64,000 nucleotides of DNA from Ananas comosus (Eukaryota > Streptophyta > Magnoliopsida > Poales > Bromeliaceae): contig NC_033637.1 of assembly GCF_001540865.1 (NCBI RefSeq), positions 7,133,134 through 7,197,133 of the forward strand, read 5' to 3'. The notes under the pieces are model-generated. The model did no database searches. It was not told the DNA's origin and saw nothing but the letters and a program-made list of their open reading frames with translations. Below, piece by piece: positions 36,372 through 47,600 of this stretch (positions are counted from its first letter, which is position 1; every line of letters starts with the position of its first letter). Both the position numbers and the translations under genes were made by a program.

Positions 36372-37760
36372 ATTTTTAAAAATAAGAAAAATAAGGATGG
36401 TACAATTGTTCGAAACAAAGCTAGACTTGTTGCTCAAGGTTATTCACAAATTGAAGGGATTGATTTTGATGAAACCTTCGCCCCGGTTGCCCGTCTCGAA
36501 TCTATTCGTATTTTGTTCGCGATAGCTTGTCATTTGAAAATTACTCTTTATCAAATGGATGTAAAAAGTGCATTTCTGAATGGTTTTCTAAAAGAGGAAG
36601 TTTATGTGGAACAACCAAAAGGTTTTGTAGATTCTAAATTTCCAAATCATATTTTTCGTCTTAAGAAAGCACTTTATGGACTCGAACAAGCATCGCGAGC
36701 ATGGTATGAACGATTAACAAAATATCTTTTAGAAAAGAGATACAACTGAGGGGAAGCGGATAGAACTTTTTTTGTAAAACACAATAAAAATGATTTTGTT
36801 GTCGCACAAATCTATGTGGATGACATTGTCTTCGGGGCAACTAAAGATACAGTTGCCACTGAATTTGCTAAGTTGATGACTAGTGAGTTCGAGATGTCTA
36901 TGATGGGTGAGCTCTCATATTTCCTTAGTCTTCAAGTTAAACAATCAAATGAAGGAATTCATTTGTCTCAAACCAAGTATGCAAAGGAATTGGTTAAAAA
37001 ATTTGGTTTGGATGGAGCAAAGAACTTTGATACACCGATGGGAACAAGTAATAAAGGACTTGGAGTGAATGTTGAAGGACAAAGTGTGGATGAGAAACAG
37101 TACAGGAGCATAATCGGCAGTTTACTGTATTTGACCGCGAGTAGACCGGATATTGCTTTTAGTGTGGGAATTTGTGCTCGCTATCAAGCTAATCCAAAAG
37201 AAGTTCATTTGAAAGCGGTTAAGAGAATCATACGATATGTTAAATGTACAACCGCTTATGGTCTATGGTATCCTATAGGGACATCTTTGGACTTAATCGG
37301 ATACTCGGATGCTGACTGGGCTGGTTCTGCAGATGATCGGAAAAGCACTAGTGGAGCTTGTTTTTACCTTGGACATTGTCTTGTTGCGTGGCATAGTAAA
37401 AAACAAAATTGTATTGCACTCTCCACTGCTGAGGCGGAATACATTGCGGCCGGTAGTTGCTCTACACAATTACTATGGATGAAAAGCTTATTGAGTGATT
37501 ATCGGATCTCCTCCACCACTTTTACAATTCTATGCGACAACACGAGTGCCATAAATATTTCAAAAAACCATGTTTTACATTCACGAACAAAGCATATTGA
37601 ACTAAGATATCACCTTTTAAGAGAATTGGTTGAATCAACTATTCTTCAACTTGAATATGTTTCAACTGAAAATCAACTTGCGGATATTTTAACTAAGCCT
37701 TTGGATCAAAAACGTTTTCTACATTTAAGAAAGGCTATTGGTATGAATCCTTCAAACTAG
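36372..37760 (+). pseudogene. Copia reverse transcriptase and RNase H
   Basis: Same frame as the upstream part after the TAG at 36369. RT motifs are present: [22 protein letters not shown] with the first catalytic Asp, [13 protein letters not shown], and the YVDDI box near 36810. A TGA at 36747-36749 falls between these motifs. From 36816 to 37760 the frame is open and covers the rest of RT and RNase H (GYSDADWAGS, ALSTAEAEYIA, CDNTSAI), ending DILTKPL...MNPSN. Both stops are consistent with single transitions. Confidence 0.92.
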
Positions 37761-39432
37761 ATACATTCTATTGGGGCATAGATCATGTGCATGTTGCATT
37801 TTGTTTCTGTGCATATTTTTGTTTGGTTTTTCCTGATTATTCTTGAGAGATGATTGAATTTCATGAATGTTGTCGCTGTTTTTGGGAGATAAATTGGTTT
37901 TTGTTAGCTCTATCATATGACTTTAATTGTTTCATATTATGTTTTGATTGATCACTGTCATTGTTATTCTCTATTGTCATAATTTTTGAACGATCAAATC
38001 GTTGAAATTCTGTTTAGTATTTTGAATTAAATTCAACACCTCATGTTTCGAACTTTGAACGTTGCAATTGTTTATTTGATTATTAGGTGTGAGATGAATA
38101 ACTCTTTCTCTATTTTTGAAATTGCAATAATATTTTTGATTTGAGGGTTGCACTAATTTAGGGGGAGTCTTTCGGACTATGGTTATGGAAATATCTTAAA
38201 TTCAAAAGATATGGAAAGAGTTACATCCCTGCTGGGAGTGTGAAAACTACCACCACATGAAGGAAAGAGCTACCACCCCGGTTGTCCGGTCAGTGTGTGC
38301 AGCTACCACATGATGATCAATATATCTCTATGAGTTAACAGCCAATAAAGAATAAATAAATATGAGATGTTGTGGAGATGGTAAAATTCTAATACTATGT
38401 TTAATACATCTCCTAGGCGATATAAGGTGGTTTGTTAAAAGATGCTCAAAGAGTCACTCCTATCTCGAATTATGTGCATAACTCAAATTGAGAATATTCT
38501 TTTAATTTCATGATTATGTGATTTATTTATTCAATTTCTTAACAAATATGATGATAAAATGATACAATTAATCCTTAGATCTTGCATGATGTGTGGAATT
38601 TTATTTGATACTTATCAAGAATTTTATTTGATTTTCGGATCAACAATATTTGACGAATTGAATATCTTTGAGATTGTTTTTCAAAATTTATTTATGAAAT
38701 TTTATTGGAAGTCTTTGGGGATGGATATTTTGTATTTTTGATGTTGGATATGTTGAGGATATTACTTAAAATTTTTGAAAATTTTGGACGAAAAATAAAT
38801 TTTTTGGTTTTGGCTCTGGGACCGGTCCCAGACTTGGAGAGACCGGTCCCTCCGCCCAGACCGATATAAGGGTTTTGCGATCCGTTTCTTCTCACTTTAC
38901 CAACTTCGTTCAAATTTCTCTCCAGAGCCTCTGATATCCCTAGGGTGCTTTTGCTTCCATTCTTCATCAATTTACACTTGATTTTGATATGATTCTCGGA
39001 TTTTATTTCGTTGTTGTCTTATAATCCGAATTTATGCTTTATTTTCAATTTTTTGGGGATTTGATCTTATTATGTTGTTATATCTCTTCATTTTTGCCCT
39101 GATCTTACCTCTAGACATGTTAGTTAGCATTTTCATGCATTACTCCATACTTTGTTACAATTGTTTGGGTGTTTTTGCTATGTTTTCCTCATCTAAACCT
39201 ATTTTTTTTTAATTTTTTCGAAAATGGGACTTTCTTCATTTTTGATGCTTGATTTGTCCATGATTTTCATGGTTATGTGGCCCTAGAATTATCTAGTACA
39301 TTACATATAAATTTTCTAAAGTTTTTTTTTAATCACAAATCAATTATTTTTATGTTCAATATGTATAAATTATTGTGTTTAACAGGGGTTTCTTCGAAAA
39401 TGTACTCGTGGCTACTTGTTCTTTTGGTTCTT
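37761..39432 (+). other. Spacer between copia pol and the extra ORF
   Basis: AT-rich and mostly non-coding. Two items stand out. One is the purine run AGGGGGAG at 38160-38167, which looks like a polypurine tract but lies 1.8 kb before the 3' LTR. The other is an ACCGGT pair followed by a TATA-like sequence at 38818-38880. An acceptor-like TTGTGTTTAACAG lies near 39373-39385, about 50 bp before the ATG of the extra ORF. Confidence 0.6.
38818..38880 (+). promoter_or_regulatory. Candidate internal promoter: ACCGGT pair plus GATATAAG
   Basis: GGGACCGGTCCC and GAGACCGGTCCC lie 24 bp apart, followed by CAGACCGATATAAG. The spacing and order imitate the array-plus-TATA arrangement of the copia LTR. 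It sits 550 bp upstream of the extra ORF and could drive it. This is inferred from resemblance only. Confidence 0.4.
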
Positions 39433-39925
39433 ATGGCTGGCGGTGGTCGTGGAAGTAAGCGACAGCGCTCAAAAGCTAAAAGGCCAATTAAGTATCAACC
39501 GGAGGATGAAGAGAGCGAATATGCTCCTGGCGATGAACCTGAGGAGGACGAGCCGGATTGGGAGACTTTTGTTCCCGAGGTATTGGCTAAGGATAAGGAT
39601 ACTGGGAAAGGCAAAGGAAAAGGAAAAGCCGTGGATAAAGGCAAAGGAAAGGCAACTGAGCGTCCCAGTCGTCGTAAGTCCGGGGGTGTTGAAATTCGAG
39701 AACCGGGCTCTGAACCACCACGTCACAGTCTACAGGATGTTCCATCTAATCGACGGTCGATGTACTCGTCGAAACACTGCATTGGTGAGCGAGATGTTGG
39801 GGTGGCCAGTATCATTAGTTGTGTGCCGGGTTTTCAGGATTTATTTGAACAGGGGAATCTTCATCAGATTTGTGATTTCCCGGAGCAAACCGGTTATTGT
39901 TTGGAGTTGATCAGAGAATTTTACA
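39433..39925 (+). pseudogene. Third ORF of the copia element, truncated at an N
   Basis: The start is set at the ATG giving MAGGGRGSKRQRSKAKR. An in-frame upstream ATG would add a hydrophobic MYSWLLVLLVL stretch. The protein has a basic N-terminus, an acidic Glu/Asp-rich stretch, and a Gly-Lys repeat (GKGKGKGKAVDKGKGK). It then has a folded-looking part ending in ICDFPEQ ... LIREFY, which resembles the start of the plant-transposon-protein domain found after pol in SIRE-like elements. The frame is cut at N 39926, where LTR sequence follows directly. Its function is unknown. In this clade it is sometimes called env-like. Confidence 0.6.
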
Positions 39926-39926
39926 N

Positions 39927-39991
39927 TTACACCTATTCACCCCCCTCTAGGTGTTATTTACCTTTTAGATCCTCGGGATCCATATTTAACA
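39927..39991 (+). mobile_element. Copia 3' LTR, last 65 bp only
   Basis: Matches 32585-32649 with few changes, ends TTTAACA, and is followed by the target duplication ACACA. The rest of the 3' LTR, the polypurine tract and the end of the third ORF are missing at N 39926. Confidence 0.9.
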
Positions 39992-39996
39992 ACACA

Positions 39997-42041
39997 TTGT
40001 AACTTGATCACTTTCAATCAAATACAAAGCTTGTACATTTACTTTACATTCATTCTTCCAATTTACGTAACCATCTCCCAAATGAATTAATTACATTTCA
40101 TATACATTTTACATTCATCGACATAATAGATGAAATATACATAGGGTGGCTCTATACACATCGGTAGTCCGCTACCTAGAGCACGATAATCATGCCACGA
40201 GCCATGATCACCCCGCTTGCGCTAGAACCTGCATGGTTAGTGGGATGAGAACTACAACAAAGTTTCTAGTGGGTTCGGCAACAGACCTCGCCGACTTACC
40301 TACTAGGTCTATTTAGGCATATGTATTTCAAGAAAGGAAGATAGCCAACCAACTAATGCTACTACTAATACAATGCCTACAAGAAAACTGGTCAATAAAC
40401 AGATAATCATATGTATGATAAATGCATGCATGTTTTTTCCATAACTTTAACTTGGCTTTTACCCAATCTTACCGGTTAACCTTGTTAACCCCAATAACTC
40501 ATAACCCGAAATTCCTTAATAACGGGAGACTCGAACCTCTCTAGGGACCGTCCTCTGGGGGGATTTTACCACGCCCATTGGTGACCAACTCCGGAGCGCA
40601 CCGCCCGAGGGGGAGCTATCTCCCTCAAGCCAAGACTTATCGTGAGTATCAATCAAATCCTCAACTTGAGAATACATAGCCACTAGTCACAATGCCACTG
40701 TCATAATAGGTTTCTGCCTATTTATTCGTGCCACTTTCTAGTTCACTCTTGCCATAATGCCACTATGCCACTATATCAATGATAGGTCTCTACCTTATCA
40801 TTTATGTGCCATAATGCCATAATTGGTTAAACCATGTTTAACAATTCATCTCTCAATGCCAATCTTGTCTCTATTGTCAATGTCACCTTCGTTTACTATT
40901 GTCAAGTCCAATTCTCGCATTCATACAATCGTTAGGGTTCTACCATACATGTCCATTATGGTTCTATCATTCTCTATATTCAACTACGTTAGAAGCATAT
41001 AAATGAAGTCAAACCAAGGTTCACATGTAAACTACCCTGTCATGCATGAATGATACTATACATAGATATGTTCAACAAAGGCGAAATAGATATAAAGGGG
41101 AATCCAACGATTCCGGTGTGCACCCCCCACCATTTTATAGTTACAAGGAACCCACGGTTTAATTCTTGGAATTTTTAAGCTCTTATCCTGCATGTTGTGG
41201 CTATCTGTACGAAAAATGATGTTTTGGTCAATATCTTCGCGTACACTCGTCGGATTGTCAAACCGAGCGCATCAACGCGTTCGTTATACGCCCAATTAGA
41301 TTTCTAAGAGGTCAATTTACATCGGAAACGGCCTAGGGCAAAAGCCCCAAAATTCATGCCCTGACAATGCCATTTAGGGTTTCTTCCTAGATTGATCTTG
41401 TTCCTAAGCGAATGATAGCTTAGAATCAACTAGGAAGCATTCTAATACCATTTTCATACCCTTTGAACCATTCCTAGGGCATCTAGTGTGAACCCTAATA
41501 ATCCACCATGGGAGCACCTTGAGAAAACCATGGATTTCATGGGTTCAAGGTCTCAAGAGGGTTTCTAAGCTTGCAAGGAGGTCAAAACACTAATTCTTGG
41601 GGTATAAATCCAAACCCTAGAACTCTACTTGTAAGAAGACTCACCTTAGCCCAAGCTCTATCAAGTCCTCCTTGTGGGAGAGCTTCAAGAACCACCAAAA
41701 CCTCCAAAATCTCCTTCTCCAAGCTTTCTCCCAAGCTCCTCCCTTGCCCTAGATGAGTTTTCTAGAGAGAGAAATAGAGAAATATGAGGGAGAGGGTGTG
41801 TGTGTGTGTGGCTGTGAAGGGGAGAAGAGATGGGGTATATATGGTGTGCTACAATTGCAACTAGGCCCCCCAAACTATTATAATTGCAGCAGACTTAATC
41901 TTGCTGTCGGGTCCAAAGTGTACCGGTACACTTTGGGCTGTCACTGGTTACACGATCGCGTATGACCAAACCAGAGAGCAGTTTTCTCAGTTCGCACCAT
42001 TTGTACCGGTACACTTTCAATTTGTACCGGTACACTTTCAG
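39997..42041 (-). mobile_element. S1 solo LTR, middle part
   Basis: Continues the minus LTR after the copia insertion. The stretch 40230-40330 (TGAGAACTACAACAAAGTTT and after) matches 42505-42600 of the Tekay LTR. On the minus strand a TATA-like ATATATA lies at 41836-41842. The GTGTACCGGTACAC palindromes at about 41915, 42002 and 42025 are upstream of it in that direction. The piece ends with TTCAG (42037-42041), the target duplicated by the Tekay insertion. Confidence 0.85.
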
Positions 42042-44598
42042 TGTCACGCCCCGAGCCCGATCCTTTTGGCCGGTTCGAGTGCGTCGAACAGACGTTGAAC
42101 GGACAGAGCCTCCCCTGTCCGCCCAAGGCTCAACAACAGGTACAAATAGAGTATAGAAATTGCATAAGCGGAAGCATACACAATGGCTTGCACGAGGGCA
42201 AGCAATAGCCAAGAGTGAAGGTAAACAACTACACTTATGAACGGATTACAATCTTTGCATCATTTCTTTTCTTTTACATTACAGGATCTCAAAATATCAT
42301 TCTCGCATTTAAATATAAGGATCTTTTACATCATACATGTTCTTTCCTTTAACAACTAAATCAACGAAGTACAAAAGATGATATAATAAAAGGGGGTATG
42401 CAACTAAAGTAAATAAGAATCTCGGGCGGTCTCTACCTAGGGCGCGATGCCCTTACCGCGATCGTCCGCCGGCTCGTTGGGTCCCGGCTCTGTGGAAATA
42501 GGGGTGTGAGAACTACAACAAAGTTTTCGGTGGGTTCAGCAACCAACCACGCCGACTATCCCACTAGATCTAATCAGGCATAATAGAATAAAGGAAAGTA
42601 AGTAACCAGCTAGCAACTGCAGCTAATATGCCTGAACAATATAAAATGATATGCACAATGTAATACTCATGATGAATGCAAGGTCATAGTGCCAATACCC
42701 AATCTCTTCGCTAACCCGTAGGTTTCGCCCTCAACAAACTCACAAACTCAAAATCTGAATAATCGGGGAGATACTCGCTACAACCCGATGGGACCGTCCT
42801 CTGGGGAGATACTCGCTACAACCCAGTGATGTCGACTCCGGAGCACATCGCTCGAGGGAGAGCTACCACAACCGCAAGCAAGGGCTAAAAGTGAGTACGA
42901 TCAATCCTACATTTGAGTATTCTAAGTTCAATCCATTCCTTAACTTTAAGGAAGACCATACTCAAATGACCCTTACACTAAGGTTGAAATGTCATATTAC
43001 CTCAATCATTCTTTCCTTTGCATTCTTTACTATCACTAATGTCATATACACTATCAAGTTCTTGTACTCATGCCACACTTGTTCTCTAAGTACTAGATTC
43101 TTGTCCTCATGCCAAATGTCACACTTATTTACTAAGGGTTCTAGACTTGTCGATGTTACTTGCTAGATCTATGTCAAAGTGTCACTTTTCGTTTACTAAC
43201 CCTTCTAGGTTCTTGTCACAATTATGCATACATAGGGATCATCTTTCTCACATTCTTACAAACATTTAACATGCATTTGAATTTACATTATGCTATAAAA
43301 AGCTCACAATTAACCTTATTATGCAAGATGCTCAAAAATGCACATATGCTCAAAATATGACACTTAGACATAAAGAGATTTTCGATGTTCTTGGAATGCA
43401 CCACCCACCTTAGATGGTAGCAAAGATGCTACGGTGAATTTCTTGGAATTTTTTGAAGCCCTAGTCCGCGTGCTGCGGCTATCTGTATGGAAAATGACAT
43501 TTTTGTCTATAACTTTGCGTACATTCGTCGGATTGCCGAACCGAGCGTTCCAACGCGTTTAAAATACCCTCAATTAGGTTTTTACATGATCAAAATAGAT
43601 CAAAATCCATCTTGGGCAAAACCCCTCTTTGGGATGCCCTAACATATCATTTTTGCATTTCTCCGAGGTTGATCTCATTCCTAAGCAAAAGATAGCTTAG
43701 ATTCACTTGGGAAGCTCTCTAATAAGGTTTCTAAGCTTTTAGAACCAACCCTAGGGCATCTACTTTGAGCCCTAGTGATCCACCATGAGAGTTCTTCAAG
43801 AAAACCATGTTTTTTATGGAGTCATGGTCTTTAGAGGATCTCTAGGTTAATTAGAGGATCAAAACTCTAAATTCCAAGGTTTAAAACCAAACCCTAGACT
43901 CTCTTGTGCAATAAACTCACCTTGGCCACGAGCTCACAAAGGTCCACCTTGTTGGAGAGCCACCAAAGCCTTCAAACCCACCGAAATCTCCTCTCCAAGC
44001 TTCTTCTCCACTTTCTCCTTGCCCTAGACCAAGCTTTCTAGAGAGAGAAAGAGAGGAAAATGAGAGGAAAAGAGAGGAGGGGTGTGTGCTGCTGTGAGGA
44101 GAGGGCTAGGGTCAAATAACATATTGTGACAATTGCATTTAGGCCATTCAACTTTCTATTCTGCAGCAGACTTATCCCTGCTGCCAGAGGATTCGCGTAC
44201 CGGTACACGGGTTGGTATCATTGGTACATGACCTGCGCAGAAGCAAACCCGAAAGCAAACTCTCTCGGTTTCGCAGGGTGTGTACCGGTACACGGGGTCC
44301 CGTACCGGTACACCACCCAGGCTGCCCAAACCCAAGAGCAGCCTGTGCTCGGGTCGCTTGCTGTACCGGTACAACCACCATGGTGTACCGGTACACAATG
44401 CTCCAGAATGCTGTTTTGGCTTCGACTCGACTCTACTTCGCGTCGTTCGATGCGAAAACCATTCCAACACTTCTTTAACTCATTTTTGCCATTCCAAACC
44501 TGCTGGAATGCAAAAATCACTCACCAATCCATTTCTCTCGATACTTTAACCAATTTGATTAAAGTTCGATTATCGTTTTCGAGTTTCGTTATGTTACA
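42042..44598 (-). mobile_element. Tekay 3' LTR
   Basis: On the plus strand it runs from TGTCACGCCCCGAG to CGTTATGTTACA. Five perfect GTACCGGTAC palindromes lie at 44197-44394, near the LTR's own 5' end. The block 42745-42870 contains a repeated GGGGAGATACTCGCTACAAC phrase also seen at 50390-50440. There is no protein-coding gene. Frames in the palindrome region are shadows. Confidence 0.93.
44197..44394. promoter_or_regulatory. GTACCGGTAC palindromes, Tekay 3' LTR
   Basis: Copies at 44197, 44282, 44302, 44363 and 44385, plus a decayed one near 44213. The paired LTR has the same array at 51802-51998. Confidence 0.65.
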
Positions 44599-44612
44599 TT
44601 CTCCACCCCTTA
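44599..44612 (-). other. Polypurine tract of the Tekay element
   Basis: AAGGGGTGGAGAA on the minus strand, directly before the 3' LTR start. Confidence 0.92.
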
Positions 44613-44667
44613 AATTTAGTTTCGTCCGCGAAACTAGCTTAATTTAAGCCCGAACTCGACTCGTACC

Positions 44668-47600
44668 TTAGTTCAGCTCGTCGAAGAGATGAGGGTAATG
44701 CTCCCGCATTGCGCTCTCGAGCTCCCAAGTAGCTTTCCGGTCGTCGTGATTGCACCAACGAATTTTAACATACGGAATCTCGCGATTTCGTAGTTTCCTT
44801 ACTTCTCGATCGATGATGTATGCCGGGAACTCCTCATAGGTCATGTCCTCTTGAATCTCGGACGGTTCAAACGAGAGAACATGATCGGGGTCGTGAACAT
44901 ATTTGCGGAGATTCGACACGTGGAACGCATAGTACAGTCCCGCAAGTCTTTGTGGTAATGCTACTCGGTATGCCACCGCGTCGACCCGTTCCAGTATTTC
45001 GAACGGTCCAAGGTACCGGGGACTTAGCTTCCCACGGATTCCAAACCGCTTAATCCCTCGCATCGGCGAAATCTTTAGAAACACGTGGTCTCCAACGGCA
45101 AACTCTATATCTTTCCTCCGTTTGTCGGCATAACTCCTTTGCCGAGATTGCGCCGTAGCAAGTCGTTGGCGAGCAAGATGAACCTTCTCCTCCGCCTCCC
45201 GCACTACATCGGGCCCAAGAGCCGCCCTCTCGCCCACATCGCTCCAATGAATTGGGGAGCGATACTTCTTTCCATAGAGGGCCTCGAATGGCGCCATCGC
45301 AATACTTTCTTGATAACTGTTATTGTACGCGAACTCCGCCATCGGAAGATGATCATGCCAATTGCCCTTATAATCCAGTATACACGCTCGAAGCATATCC
45401 TCAAGTATTTGTATTGTCCTCTCCGATTGATCATCACTTTGAGGATGAAATGCCGTGCTAAAGTCGAGCCGCGTGCCCAAAGCCTCCTGTAGGCTCCTCC
45501 AAAAGTGAGAGGTGAACCTCGGGTCCCGATCCGACACGATAGACACGGGCACCCCATGAAGTCTCACAATCTCGTCGATATATACTTGAGCCAATTTGTC
45601 CCCCGACCATGTAATATGAATCGGTAGGAAATGCGCCGACTTCGTCAACCGGTCCACTATAACCCAAATTGCATCGTGCCCACCTTGATATCGTGGCAAT
45701 CCGGTCACAAAGTCCATAGCGATATTCTCCCATTTTCAAACGGGTATAGGCAAGCTTTGTAATTTTTCCGCCGGAAAACGCCGCTCCGCTTTTACTTGTT
45801 GGCAAGTAAGGCATTGCGCAACAAACTCCCCAATATCTTTCTTCATGCCCGGCCACCAATAGTGCAACTTCAAATCTTGATACATTTTGGTGCCGCCCGG
45901 GTGTATACTATAAGGGGATTGGTGCGCTTCTTGCATGATCGCCCTGCGGATATCCTTATTCTTAGGGGCACATCAACGGTTTCTAAACCGGAGTGCGCCG
46001 TCGGTCCCAATGCCAAAGTCATTGGCACTACCGCTCTCAACTTCCCCGTGCACCCTTTGGAGATATTCATCTGAAGCCTGCAACTCTTTAATCCTCTCCA
46101 ATAAAGTCGGTTGAACAACCAATGCCGCAAGCGTCGCCGGCACTCCCGGCGCTACTACTTCCAATCCAAGCCGTTGCATCTCCTTTTGCAATAGTGGTTG
46201 GGGTGTAATTGCCGAAGCCAGATTTTCTCCCGATTTCCTACTAAGTGCATCGGCCACGACATTCGCCTTCCCGGGGTGGTATAGAATAGTAACATCATAG
46301 TCTTTTAACAATTCCAACCACCGCCGTTGTCGCATATTTAACTCCCTTTGGGTGAATAAGTACTTAAGACTTTTGTGATCCGTATAGATCTCACAATGTT
46401 CCCCGTATAGGTAATGTCTCCATAGCTTTAGCGCGAAAATAACTGCCGCTAGCTCAAGATCGTGAATCGGGTAGTTCTTCTCATAAGTCTTCAATTGGCG
46501 TGAAGCATAAGCTATAACCTGCCCGTTTTGCATCAAGACACACCCGAGTCCCACGTAGGAAGCATCACTATATACCACAAAGGTCTCCCCCGGCGTCGGT
46601 AGAGCAAGCACCGGGGTCGTGGTCAACCTTTCCTTTAACTCCTCGAAGCTCCGCTCGCATTCGGGGCTCCAAACATACTTCACCCCTTTGTGTGTAAGGC
46701 GCGTTAGTGGAGTAGTTATTTTAGCAAACCCCTCCATGAACCGCCAGTAGTAGCCTGCTAACCCAAGAAAACTGCGGACCTTCGATACACTCGTCGGGCG
46801 AGGCGAATCCTTAATTGCCTCCACCTTCCTCGGATCCACCGAGATACCATCACCCAAAATTACATGACCAAGGAAAGTGACCTCCGATAGCCAAAAGTCG
46901 CATTTCTTCAACTTGGCATATAACTTCTCTTTTCGGAGTATTTCCAACACGGTCCTCAAGTGCTCCTCGTGTTCTTCCTCGGTCCGAGAATATACCAATA
47001 CGTCGTCAATGAATACCACGACGCACCGGTCCAATAGCGGACGGAAGACTCTATTCATTAAGTCCATGAACGCCGCCGGGGCGTTAGTAAGCCCAAACGG
47101 CATCACCGTGAACTCATAATGGCCATACCGCGTACGGTACGCCGTCTTGTGCACATCTTCGGGCCGTATCTTCAACTGATGATACCCCGATTGGAGATTA
47201 ATCTTTGAATATACCCTTGACCCCTGCAGCTGGTCAAATAAGTCATCAATCCTCGGCAACGGGTACTTATTCTTCACTGTGACCTTGTTCAACTCGCGGT
47301 AATCCACGCAGAGTCGAAGTGTGCCGTCCTTCTTCTTAACGAATAGCACCGGAGCTCCCCAAGGTGACACACTCGGCCTCACAAAGCCTTTGTCGAGCAA
47401 GTCTTGCAATTGTGCCTTAAGCTCTTTTAGCTCCGCCGGTGCCATTCTATACGGGGCCTTCGAGATTGGCGCCGCCCCCGGGACCAAGTCAATAACGAAC
47501 TCGATCTCCCGGTCCGGTGGCAATCCCGGTAACTCCGCCGGAAATACATCCGGGAATTCGCACACCACCCGAATGCCTCCCAAATCCGGGTGCTCTTTTT

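Larger units (their letters stand above)
31437..39991 (+). mobile_element. Ty1/copia element of SIRE/Maximus type, with extra ORF
   Basis: 5' LTR 31437-32649, primer-binding site 32652, gag-protease-integrase-RT-RNase H 32682-37760, a long spacer, an extra ORF 39433-39925, then only the last 65 bp of a 3' LTR (39927-39991). The flanks ACACA (31432-31436 and 39992-39996) form a 5 bp target duplication, which confirms the boundaries. The domain order, with integrase before RT, is that of copia. The gag type and the extra ORF after pol point to the SIRE/Maximus clade. Ns at 35478 and 39926 mark missing sequence, so the real element is longer than shown. Confidence 0.9.

Noticed and set aside
39415..39925. 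Reading the third copia ORF as a viral envelope gene
   Set aside because: It has no signal peptide plus transmembrane layout beyond one optional hydrophobic stretch, and it is highly charged. The family label env-like is historical.
44126..44647. Plus-strand frame of ~170 residues, with a longer relative at 51731-52387
   Set aside because: It lies in the U3 of the Tekay LTRs and is built from the ACCGGT palindromes (repeated VPVH / YRYT residues). The element reads on the other strand.
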